Positions 1-5,887 of a DNA stretch of 7,283 bases are shown here, one piece after another. The stretch is from Victivallales bacterium (lineage in GTDB: Bacteria; Verrucomicrobiota; Lentisphaeria; Victivallales; Victivallaceae), in the NCBI GenBank assembly GCA_030634125.1, contig DAOWBJ010000078.1, positions 1 through 7,283 on the forward strand, written 5' to 3'. The notes below the pieces were generated by a model. That model did not search any database and was not told where the DNA came from. It saw nothing but the letters and a program-made list of their open reading frames with translations. The translations under genes and the position numbers were made by a program. The number at the start of each line of letters is the position of its first letter. Position 1 is the stretch's first letter.

Positions 1-33
1 CGCTTCGCGACATTTGATTGTATTTTGTCCCAT
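1..33 (-). CDS. 5' end of a gene leaving the window (possibly a zinc alcohol dehydrogenase)
   Basis: An ATG at 33-31 on the minus strand opens a frame that stays open to the window edge and reads MGQNTIKCREA. It is preceded by the best ribosome binding site in the window, AAGGAG at 47-42, eight bases from the ATG, which is the main reason to accept so short a fragment. The pattern T-I-K-C-(K/R)-x-A close to the N-terminus recalls the start of class III zinc alcohol dehydrogenases (S-(hydroxymethyl)glutathione dehydrogenase type). Eleven residues cannot establish a family, so that identity is only a suggestion. The gene has its own long AT-rich upstream region and is probably transcribed separately from the operon to its right. 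Confidence 0.6.
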   Translation of the reverse strand, partial: MGQNTIKCREA

Positions 34-41
34 GGCGTTTG

Positions 42-47
42 CTCCTT
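42..47 (-). promoter_or_regulatory. Shine-Dalgarno site of the left-edge gene
   Basis: AAGGAG on the minus strand, eight bases before the ATG at 33. It is a near-consensus site and supports a real gene starting at the left edge. Confidence 0.7.
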
Positions 48-189
48 TTTCTTTGTTTTGTTAAAACTTTAATAAAGGTTTAAACGCCAGCTTTTCAAGG
101 TTTTTTACACCTACCGGACAAATGCCCTAATCGTAAATATTAAAAACTTTTCCATATATACATCTCTTTCTAGTTTTTAATTATAAATA

Positions 190-219
190 AATAAAGGTAT
201 CACCGACTTATATTGTCAA
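190..219 (-). promoter_or_regulatory. possible sigma70-type promoter for the left-edge gene
   Basis: On the minus strand there is a perfect -35 hexamer TTGACA (219-214), followed after 18 bases by a poor -10, TTTATT (195-190). If used, it would give a 5' untranslated region of roughly 150 bases. The perfect -35 is the main support; the weak -10 and the AT-rich background keep the confidence low. Confidence 0.3.
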
Positions 220-325
220 GAAGGTTTTGTTTATAGAATTACTTAAAGTGATGAAATATAGAAATATTGTCATAAAGATTTAACAAATATTCGATGGCTT
301 TATGGCATTATAGATAAGCTATTAT

Positions 326-401
326 ACTTATATCAACTGATTAACAAATCACATAAATCGAAATCAGGCGCAATTTCTTTTAAAAACTTTAAATGGGCGT
401 A
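326..401 (-). repeat. left copy of 76-bp direct repeat; orphan 3' end of the phosphoesterase-PHP gene
   Basis: This segment aligns without gaps to 949-1024 at 69 of 76 positions. On the minus strand it keeps the frame of the last 22 codons and the TGA stop of the metallophosphoesterase-PHP gene, but it is detached from the gene body by the ORF6N gene. Relative to the intact copy, two leucine codons differ silently (TTG to TTA) and three residues change (Q472K, K473E, H481C). Four of the seven differences are adjacent, at 351-354. There is no start codon or upstream body, so it is a remnant and not an expressed gene. It begins two bases after the ORF6N stop codon. Confidence 0.9.
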
Positions 402-403
402 GT

Positions 404-916
404 TTATTTCTTAGTGTTAAAGCCTATTTTTCTTGGTGTCTTCTGTGCCGGATTAGTCAATGTTCTTAATTTGTCCATGATAATTATAGTATTCATTTCC
501 TGAGTGTCTATACGATCTTCAATTTCTCTCAGTTTTTCCGCCATTTTTACATTATTCAAAAGCAATTCACGCATTTTTACAAAAGTATTCATTATCGTAA
601 TATTGACCTGTATTGCCCGTTCACTATTCAAAACACTGGAGAGCATTGCTACTCCCTGCTCAGTAAAAGCATAAGGAGGGGTTCTACGTCCGCCACGACC
701 AGCCTTTGCTATCGCAAATTGCGATTTCAAATCTGTAACCTCTTTATTATTAAGTTGAAACATGAAATTTGAAGGGAATCTTTTAATTTTCCTTTTAACA
801 GCTTCATTTAACCTTCCAACAGAGACAGCATACAAAACAGCCAGATCAGAATCAAGCAGAATTTTTTGACCTCTGATGACAAGTATTTTACTTTCAATCG
901 GTATCAAATCAGACAT
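404..916 (-). CDS. ORF6N-domain (KilA-N superfamily) DNA-binding protein
   Basis: A 170-residue protein of the ORF6N family, small domains common in phage and prophage regulators and antirepressors and also found as isolated genes in bacterial genomes. The N-terminal core at residues 13-60 has the family pattern: IRGQKILLDSDLAVLYAVS, then RLNEAVKRKIKRFP and FMFQL. A second conserved block at 79-118 contains TPPYAFTEQGVAML and a helix ending VKMREL. Residues 120-150 are charged and heptad-like, suggesting a short coiled coil, and the tail is basic. The ATG at 916 is preferred over one 12 bases upstream because GAGAGG precedes it by four bases, whereas the upstream ATG has no usable site. It lies 39 bases after the operon's last stop, same strand, with no terminator between, so operon read-through could express it. 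DNA target and role are unknown. Confidence 0.88.
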   Translation of the reverse strand: MSDLIPIESKILVIRGQKILLDSDLAVLYAVSVGRLNEAVKRKIKRFPSNFMFQLNNKEVTDLKSQFAIAKAGRGGRRTPPYAFTEQGVAMLSSVLNSERAIQVNITIMNTFVKMRELLLNNVKMAEKLREIEDRIDTQEMNTIIIMDKLRTLTNPAQKTPRKIGFNTKK

Positions 917-920
917 AAAA

Positions 921-926
921 CCTCTC
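921..926 (-). promoter_or_regulatory. Shine-Dalgarno site that fixes the ORF6N start
   Basis: GAGAGG on the minus strand, four bases before the ATG at 916. It overlaps the alternative upstream ATG (928-926), which argues that translation starts at the second methionine and that the protein begins MSDLIPIES. Confidence 0.55.
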
Positions 927-948
927 ATACCTTATTTACTATAACTTA

Positions 949-1024
949 ACTTATATCAACTGATTAACAAATCGTGCAAATCGAAATCAGGCGCAATTTT
1001 TTGCAAAAACTTTAAATGGGCGTA
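949..1024 (-). repeat. right copy of 76-bp direct repeat; true 3' end of the phosphoesterase-PHP gene
   Basis: This copy covers residues Y465 to S486, the TGA stop and seven bases beyond it in the metallophosphoesterase-PHP gene. It is the functional member of the pair with 326-401. The boundary on the gene side is sharp: upstream of Y465 the two loci share no similarity, because the left copy abuts the ORF6N stop codon there. Confidence 0.9.
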
Positions 1025-2416
1025 AAATTCACCGACTTCATATAGATTATGCGCATCACTTCCTAAACTCAATTTAATACCATTTTCGATACACATGCGG
1101 AAAAATTCCGGCGGCGGTTCGTTGGTATGATAATTTATTTCGACCGCCGTATCATAAGGTTTTAAAATATCGACGACCGTCGCGAAAAGATGGCTCGGTA
1201 AAGCTAAACCGCGACGGCGGAAAATACGGAATGGATGCACCAGGACATCAACTCCCGACGCCGCGACAGCTTCCGTCAAAAACAAGAATTCCGCCTCAAC
1301 AGCCTTCATGTCCGGGTTTTCTGTGAGGCTTTTTAAAACATGAACCGAACCATTACGGAATTCTACATTATTCCAGACAGCAGGTTCAATAACCCCCTGC
1401 CCGTTTTGATCATAATCAACTTCCATACCTAAACGGCAAAAATCATCAGCTTCATTCGCGTACAAAGCAAAATATTCCGCGATACGATCATCTTTTTTAT
1501 TCGATGCCATACCCTCCAGATACTGCAAACACTGTCCGTAATTCTCTCTATTGAAATACAAATGAGCTGAATGTTCACTGACAACAATGCCATCCAGGTC
1601 AAACATTTTTCCCAGAGCTATTGATTTAGTTATATCCATATTTTCGTTACAGTATGCCAATTTTGTATGCACATGATGATCCACCAGACGCAATTCCTCC
1701 GGCATGGCAAGGTTTTCCTGCTCACAATTAACTTTACCCTTATCATCAATTTCAATTACCGCGTAGCCAAAGGGCTTTTCACATAAAGCCCGCCCCGTGA
1801 TATAATTACGCTTTTTGTAATCAAGTAATGCAAATCCTTTATGATAATGTCCTGATAATGCCAAAACGTAATTTTTCTCATGCATAATTTTGACAATTTC
1901 ATCGGCATTCGTATAATTATAAGGACAAGCCGCGCTTTCCGGCGGAAATAACGGGACATGCTGTAGAGAAACCAGCGGACCGTCAAATTCCGCGCCGAGT
2001 TTACGCATTCGAGCAAGTTCGTCGTCAATACGGAAAGCATTATAGCCGGGCTTCTCCGGGTCAAAAAACGGTACAAAACGAATTCCGTTAATATCAAGAA
2101 AATCAGGCTGTTCCCCGATAACGCTTTCAAAAATATCCCGGGCTGGATCATGATTGCCGTTGATAATAATTGTCGGGGTCTGAATCAAATCAATAATATT
2201 TTTCAATTCTGACAATAATTCCAAACGATCCGCGTCTTCGGGGTGATCGAGCAAATCTCCACCGATAAAAACCAGATCAGGTTTAATATAACGGTTCAAA
2301 CGATGTACCGCGCGAAGCAGTAAAATATCGGCAAATTCGCCTTTGCGTTCAGGAATCGCCTGGTTGGCGGACTTTGAAAAATGTAAATCGGTTAAGATAA
2401 CAACTTTAGCTTTCAT
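956..2416 (-). CDS. metallophosphoesterase-PHP domain fusion protein
   Basis: A 486-residue, apparently cytoplasmic protein joining two unrelated metal-dependent phosphoesterase folds. Residues 1-215 are a calcineurin-like metallophosphoesterase with a full metal-ligand set: D10-L-H12, GGD 52-54, GNHD 87-90, H153 in LQHVP, and GHYH 189-192. Residues 243-460 are a PHP domain with DHHVHT at 246-251, SEHS 280-283, E332 in GMEVD, HPFR 394-397, E426, and GSDAH 452-456. Both active sites look intact. Known single-domain relatives hydrolyse phosphodiesters or phosphomonoesters (MPE: nucleases, cyclic-nucleotide and nucleotide phosphatases; PHP: histidinol phosphatase, polymerase-associated exonuclease, nucleoside 3',5'-bisphosphate phosphatase). 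The substrate cannot be told from sequence; sequential hydrolysis of one substrate is an inference. It is the last original gene of the operon, five bases after the PanE-like gene and without a clear Shine-Dalgarno site, so translation is probably coupled. Its last 22 codons are duplicated at 326-401. Confidence 0.9.
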   Translation of the reverse strand: MKAKVVILTDLHFSKSANQAIPERKGEFADILLLRAVHRLNRYIKPDLVFIGGDLLDHPEDADRLELLSELKNIIDLIQTPTIIINGNHDPARDIFESVIGEQPDFLDINGIRFVPFFDPEKPGYNAFRIDDELARMRKLGAEFDGPLVSLQHVPLFPPESAACPYNYTNADEIVKIMHEKNYVLALSGHYHKGFALLDYKKRNYITGRALCEKPFGYAVIEIDDKGKVNCEQENLAMPEELRLVDHHVHTKLAYCNENMDITKSIALGKMFDLDGIVVSEHSAHLYFNRENYGQCLQYLEGMASNKKDDRIAEYFALYANEADDFCRLGMEVDYDQNGQGVIEPAVWNNVEFRNGSVHVLKSLTENPDMKAVEAEFLFLTEAVAASGVDVLVHPFRIFRRRGLALPSHLFATVVDILKPYDTAVEINYHTNEPPPEFFRMCIENGIKLSLGSDAHNLYEVGEFYAHLKFLQKIAPDFDLHDLLIS

Positions 2417-2421
2417 AATTT

Positions 2422-3348
2422 TTAATATCGGTTTTTAATATCTACAGCACTTAGTAAGGCGTAAACGGTTTCCAGATGAGGAACCGCGACTTTCTTTTCG
2501 TTAGCGATACGGACAACTTCACCGACTATCGCTTTCACTTCAAGCGGGCGTTTATTCTCAAAATCAAGCAACATACTGGTTTTATAAGGAGGAAACCCTC
2601 TTGTATATTCCAGATTTTTCTGAATAATATCATCCGGCAGATGAATCCCGCGGGATTTGGCGACAGCGCAGACCTCTTTCATCAATTCCACACACAAATC
2701 CTCAAGAGCTTTCGTCTCTGAAATAACTTTGGTGTCAACACCGCCAGCCAATACTGAAACCGGATTGTAAGGAGTATTCCAAACCAGTTTGACCCAGCGG
2801 AAAAATTCAATATCTTCAACTGCTTCACATTCGACATTAACTTTATTGAAATTCGCACTTAATAAATCCATTTTTTCGGATGAACCGCCTTTGTAAACGC
2901 CCATCTTTAAACGCCCCGCCGCCTGATGAAAGATTTTGCCGTCTTCGAGCTGAAAAACACCTATGTATGCGATTGAACTGACTAATTCATTATCGGGGAA
3001 CGCTTTTGCGACTTCCTGTTCGATTTCAATGCCGTTCTGGATTAAAACAATCATAGTACCGGGTTTTACCGCGTCTTTAATGATTTTCACCACGTCAATA
3101 TCCGGCAGAACCTTAGTCGTAACAATTAAATAATCAGCATCATCAGGGTATTCCGCGCAGGAACGGTAAACGCCAGCGGGCTTAAAAGAAAAATCCCCGG
3201 CTATGCTTTTTATATTAAAGCCTTCTTTTTTGACCTGTTCATAGTTTGAACGGCAAAGCACCGAAACATCCATCCCGGACTGTGCCAGGCGTCCGCCAAA
3301 ATAAGCACCAACTCCGCCGGCGCCAACTACTAAAACTTTCTTCTTCAT
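2422..3348 (-). CDS. ketopantoate reductase family protein (PanE/ApbA-like)
   Basis: A 308-residue NADPH-dependent reductase of the 2-dehydropantoate 2-reductase family, which makes pantoate for pantothenate and CoA synthesis. The Rossmann nucleotide-binding loop GAGGVGAYFG is at residues 9-18. QNG at 104-106 matches the conserved asparagine loop. The catalytic lysine is likely K187 in WVKLVWN, and S258 and E270 keep the same 12-residue spacing as the substrate-binding serine and catalytic glutamate of Escherichia coli PanE. Length is typical for the family. It starts five bases after yggS ends and stops five bases before the phosphoesterase-PHP gene. No panB, panC or panD is in the window, and this family contains many paralogues acting on other 2-oxo acids, so pantoate synthesis is likely but not certain. 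I therefore give no gene symbol. Confidence 0.88.
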   Translation of the reverse strand: MKKKVLVVGAGGVGAYFGGRLAQSGMDVSVLCRSNYEQVKKEGFNIKSIAGDFSFKPAGVYRSCAEYPDDADYLIVTTKVLPDIDVVKIIKDAVKPGTMIVLIQNGIEIEQEVAKAFPDNELVSSIAYIGVFQLEDGKIFHQAAGRLKMGVYKGGSSEKMDLLSANFNKVNVECEAVEDIEFFRWVKLVWNTPYNPVSVLAGGVDTKVISETKALEDLCVELMKEVCAVAKSRGIHLPDDIIQKNLEYTRGFPPYKTSMLLDFENKRPLEVKAIVGEVVRIANEKKVAVPHLETVYALLSAVDIKNRY

Positions 3349-3353
3349 AATAT

Positions 3354-4034
3354 TTATCTTTTCCCGAAAATAGATGTTCCGACGCGAACCATTGTCGCTC
3401 CTTCTTCGATGGCTATTTCAAAATCACTGCTCATGCCCATAGATAATTCCGGTAAATCCAAGCTGAATTCCGCCTCTAAATTCTCGCGCAGTTTGCGCAG
3501 TGAACTGAAAACAAAACGCAATTCGCTTTCGGAAACTCCAAACGGCGCCATTGTCATTAAGCCCGCCACTGTGATATTTTCACACTTGAGAGATGCTTGA
3601 GCCAATTCCTTTAGTAATTCAGCGTCCGCTCCGAATTTCGATTCTTCGCCGGAAACGTTTATTTCCAGAAAAATTTTCGGAGAACGTCCGAGTTCACCAG
3701 CCAGACGGTCGATTCTCTGAAGCAGTTTAACTGAATCCACCGCGTGGATATAATCAGCGTTCTCAACTGCCAGTTTGGCTTTGTTGCTCTGCAAATGCCC
3801 GATCATGTGCCATTCGATATCTTTCGGCAAAGCGGCGTTTTTAAGAGCCAGATCCTGAACTTTGTTCTCGCCGAATAATCTTTGTCCGGCATCATAAGCA
3901 CCCTGCACGGCTTCCGCCGGAAAAGTTTTGCTGACAGCTATTAATTTTATGTTTTGAGGGTCGCGACCTGCTTTTTGAGCGGCAGATACAATTCTCCCTC
4001 GCACTTTGCCAAGATTTTCCTGAATGTATTTCAT
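3354..4034 (-). CDS. yggS: pyridoxal-phosphate homeostasis protein, YggS/PROSC family
   Basis: A 226-residue cytosolic PLP-binding protein of the alanine-racemase-like TIM-barrel family that buffers PLP and affects amino-acid and keto-acid pools; it has no established catalytic activity. The PLP lysine is K36 in LIAVSKTFP, the same position as in E. coli YggS. Further family landmarks are FGENKVQD at 54-61, EWHMIGHLQSNKAK at 74-87, GLMTMAP at 158-164, LSMGMSSDFEIAI at 197-209 and the C-terminal phosphate-binding RVGTSIFG at 217-224. Its ATG overlaps the stop of the serine acetyltransferase gene as ATGA, and no Shine-Dalgarno site precedes it, so translational coupling is likely. Direct coupling to a cysteine-biosynthesis gene is sensible because the next cysteine enzyme, O-acetylserine sulfhydrylase, needs PLP; that link is inference. 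Confidence 0.95.
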   Translation of the reverse strand: MKYIQENLGKVRGRIVSAAQKAGRDPQNIKLIAVSKTFPAEAVQGAYDAGQRLFGENKVQDLALKNAALPKDIEWHMIGHLQSNKAKLAVENADYIHAVDSVKLLQRIDRLAGELGRSPKIFLEINVSGEESKFGADAELLKELAQASLKCENITVAGLMTMAPFGVSESELRFVFSSLRKLRENLEAEFSLDLPELSMGMSSDFEIAIEEGATMVRVGTSIFGKR

Positions 4035-4966
4035 GATTTATTTCTAACTTTATGTTCAGGTGGTAAAATAGTGATCTGGCTATTCGCGTCAACGTTTGAA
4101 ATCACCCAGGCATTACCGCCGATAACCGCACCTTTTCCAATTACAATATTTCCCAAAACCGAAGCCCCGGAATACACTGTAACACCATCTTCAAGCGTCG
4201 GATGCCGCTTGCTGCCGCGAATGATTTTACCTGAATCATCGCGCGGGAAACTTAAAGCTCCCAGAGTTACACCTTGATATATCTTTACATTATTGCCGAT
4301 AATCGCGGTTTCACCAATTACAACACCGGTACCATGGTCTATAAAAATACCTTTTGCCAGTTGGGCGCCGGGGTGAATGTCGATGCCGGTAATCGTATGG
4401 GCGTATTCGCACATCATCCGCGGGATCAACGGCACTTTCTGTTTATAAAGCACATGCGCGAAGCGCTGGATAGTGATTGCCTTGATACCCGGATAGCTAA
4501 CGACAATTTCATCTACAGACATAGCCGCGGGATCGCCCGCGTAAGCCGCCGCGATATCCAGTTTCATGGTTTCGCGAATTTCGGGAATTGAATCAAGCAA
4601 AGCTTTGACCGCATCTTCCGAGAGTTTAGCGATCTGGCAATCTTCACAGTTTTCATTTGCGCAGCGGTATTGAAATGAACGGATGACTTGACCTGCTAAT
4701 TCGCAATATATATCTGTCAGGAGATCGCCGATGTTATACGCGATTGTTTTGATACTGAAATTTCCCATACCGCTGAAACCCGGGAAAACAACTTCCATTA
4801 GTTTGTCGAGAACGTCAAGGATTTCCTGTTGACGCGGCAGGTTATGACCTTCGATGTGGTTAATCCCTTTCGTATCCTGATATGTGTCGCAAATTCTGCT
4901 CACTAAATCATTAAGATACTCACCAGTCAAATTAGCATTTTCAGGAACACACGCGTTTTTTTTCAT
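4031..4966 (-). CDS. serine O-acetyltransferase (CysE/EpsC type, long N-terminal domain)
   Basis: A 311-residue enzyme that transfers acetyl from acetyl-CoA to L-serine, giving O-acetylserine for cysteine synthesis. The C-terminal half is a left-handed beta-helix acyltransferase. D196 and H211 in GIDIHPGA...DHGTG keep the 15-residue spacing of the catalytic Asp143/His158 pair of E. coli CysE, followed by VVIGETAIIG (215-224), the YQGVTLGA turn (230-237), KRHPTLEDG (253-261) with the second conserved histidine, and the final helix turn GNAWVIS. The N-terminal ~150 residues are helical and longer than in E. coli, as in a subset of bacterial enzymes. They hold a compact cysteine group, C102, C107 and C110. 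It starts 15 bases after yicC with a GGGG-containing leader and overlaps yggS by four bases. No cysK is visible, so O-acetylserine must be used by an enzyme encoded elsewhere. Confidence 0.93.
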   Translation of the reverse strand: MKKNACVPENANLTGEYLNDLVSRICDTYQDTKGINHIEGHNLPRQQEILDVLDKLMEVVFPGFSGMGNFSIKTIAYNIGDLLTDIYCELAGQVIRSFQYRCANENCEDCQIAKLSEDAVKALLDSIPEIRETMKLDIAAAYAGDPAAMSVDEIVVSYPGIKAITIQRFAHVLYKQKVPLIPRMMCEYAHTITGIDIHPGAQLAKGIFIDHGTGVVIGETAIIGNNVKIYQGVTLGALSFPRDDSGKIIRGSKRHPTLEDGVTVYSGASVLGNIVIGKGAVIGGNAWVISNVDANSQITILPPEHKVRNKS

Positions 4967-4981
4967 ATCTATACCCCGTTG

Positions 4982-5869
4982 TTATTCAACATTCTGAATT
5001 TGTTCTCTAATTTTTTCAAGTTCGGTTTTAAATTCGACGATTAGCTGTGTTACTTCACAACCGGCGGCTTTATTGCCGAAGGTAGTAACCTCGCGAAATA
5101 TTTCCTGCAGCAGAAAATCAATACCGCGTCCGACTGCTTTGCCGTTTTTAGACAAAAATTGTTCAAGCTGCGTAAAATGACTGCGCAGACGGGTAAGTTC
5201 TTCGCTGACATCCGAGCGGTCAACATAAAAAATCAATTCTTTCAATATGCGGTCGTCATTAATGTCAATCGGCAAATCTTCCTTTTTCAAACGTTCAAAT
5301 AATTTTTGTTTAAGCACTTCGGGTACTTTTGCGATCAAGGGCTCAAGCTTATCAGTCAGAGCAATCAGCACCTTACCGCGTTTTTTCAGGTCATTGCATA
5401 ATTCCTGTCCCTCGGTTTCCCGCATTCCGACAAGATTATTTACCGCTGCTTCCACTGCCTGGACAAAGATTGTTTTGATTTCAGTATTTTCAGTATCCGG
5501 CGGAATTATTTCCATAACTCCCGGCACATTCATTAATTCGGCAATTGACCATGATGCCTGATTGCCGAATTTATCCTGTAGTTCACTACATTCTTTTGCC
5601 AGATATTCAAGCAGGGAATGGTTAATTTTTACCGTGCTGAGATTTTGTTTTTCATCCAGATCCATTGTTACCCGCGCCATAACTGTACCGCGGGTAATTT
5701 TTTGTTTAATTAATTGCCGCAAAAGTAATTCAAGAGCAGAAATTTCATGCGGCATATTCACGCGAATTTCTAATTGTTTGCGGTTAACGCTTGATATTTC
5801 AACACTGAAAGCAATTCCAAGCTCCGCGTTAGCGGCATAACCTTTGCCAAAACCTGTCATACTACGCAT
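4982..5869 (-). CDS. yicC: YicC/YloC family endoribonuclease
   Basis: A 295-residue member of the YicC/YloC family, cytosolic endoribonucleases involved in RNA turnover, including decay of small RNA in E. coli. The N-terminal signature is RSMTGFG (2-8) followed by SSVNRKQLEIRVNMP (26-40). The C-terminal domain (DUF1732) has EELTRLRSHF (223-232), GRGIDFLLQEIFRE (247-260) and the invariant-type tail EKIREQIQNVE (285-295). Length is normal. A small departure is VTTFGNK at 261-267, where many homologues have V-N-T-x-x-S-K. The start at 5869 is supported by AGAGG seven bases upstream and by the usual R-S-M-T start. It follows the lipoprotein gene by 18 bases. In many bacteria yicC is next to gmk and rpoZ; here it is instead followed by serine acetyltransferase. 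Confidence 0.95.
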   Translation of the reverse strand: MRSMTGFGKGYAANAELGIAFSVEISSVNRKQLEIRVNMPHEISALELLLRQLIKQKITRGTVMARVTMDLDEKQNLSTVKINHSLLEYLAKECSELQDKFGNQASWSIAELMNVPGVMEIIPPDTENTEIKTIFVQAVEAAVNNLVGMRETEGQELCNDLKKRGKVLIALTDKLEPLIAKVPEVLKQKLFERLKKEDLPIDINDDRILKELIFYVDRSDVSEELTRLRSHFTQLEQFLSKNGKAVGRGIDFLLQEIFREVTTFGNKAAGCEVTQLIVEFKTELEKIREQIQNVE

Positions 5870-5876
5870 AAATAAA

Positions 5877-5881
5877 CCTCT
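5877..5881 (-). promoter_or_regulatory. Shine-Dalgarno site of yicC
   Basis: AGAGG on the minus strand with seven bases to the ATG at 5869. It lies in the short gap after the lipoprotein gene and supports the first methionine as start over the one three codons later. Confidence 0.6.
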
Positions 5882-5887
5882 GAAAAC

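Larger units (their letters stand above)
34..325. other. AT-rich noncoding region
   Basis: About 290 bases with no credible gene on either strand. It is strongly AT-rich compared with the operon. It holds the ribosome binding site of the left-edge gene, a possible promoter for it (190-219), and a weak AT-only inverted repeat at 263-291 (AATATTGT against ACAAATATT, one bulged base). The inverted repeat has no GC-rich stem and no U-tract, so it is not a convincing terminator for the operon that ends just to the right. Confidence 0.6.
402..948 (-). mobile_element. candidate single-gene insertion carrying ORF6N
   Basis: This is the 547 bases between the two repeat copies; one repeat plus this segment gives a 623-bp period. 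It is filled almost completely by one ORF6N gene. No transposase, integrase, terminal inverted repeat or structured RNA is visible. Calling it mobile rests on the flanking duplicated gene end and on the phage association of ORF6N proteins, so the mechanism is inferred. A one-off homologous-recombination event between related strains, bringing ORF6N and a divergent gene end together, would look the same. Confidence 0.4.

Noticed and set aside
200..216. Possible third fragment of the phosphoesterase-PHP gene end, similar to 1028-1045 (CACCGACTT and nearby ATAT)
   Set aside because: Only about 14 bases match and a gap is needed; this is within chance expectation for AT-rich DNA, and it is not in line with the 76-bp repeat.
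263..291. Inverted repeat as a terminator for the operon or the ORF6N gene
   Set aside because: The stem is AT-only with a bulge and no U-tract follows, so it lacks the marks of an intrinsic terminator.
402..948. Insertion sequence or group I/II intron carrying the ORF6N gene
   Set aside because: No transposase, intron core, reverse transcriptase, terminal inverted repeats or short target duplication is seen; the 76-bp flanks are coding sequence of the host gene.
1756..2151. Minus-strand open frame of 131 codons inside the phosphoesterase-PHP gene
   Set aside because: It lies in another frame of a gene with intact motifs in both domains, has no ribosome binding site and shows no recognisable domain.
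3954..4277. Plus-strand open frame spanning the yggS/serine acetyltransferase junction
   Set aside because: It is antisense to two well-identified genes and crosses their 4-bp overlap; no motif or start signal supports it.
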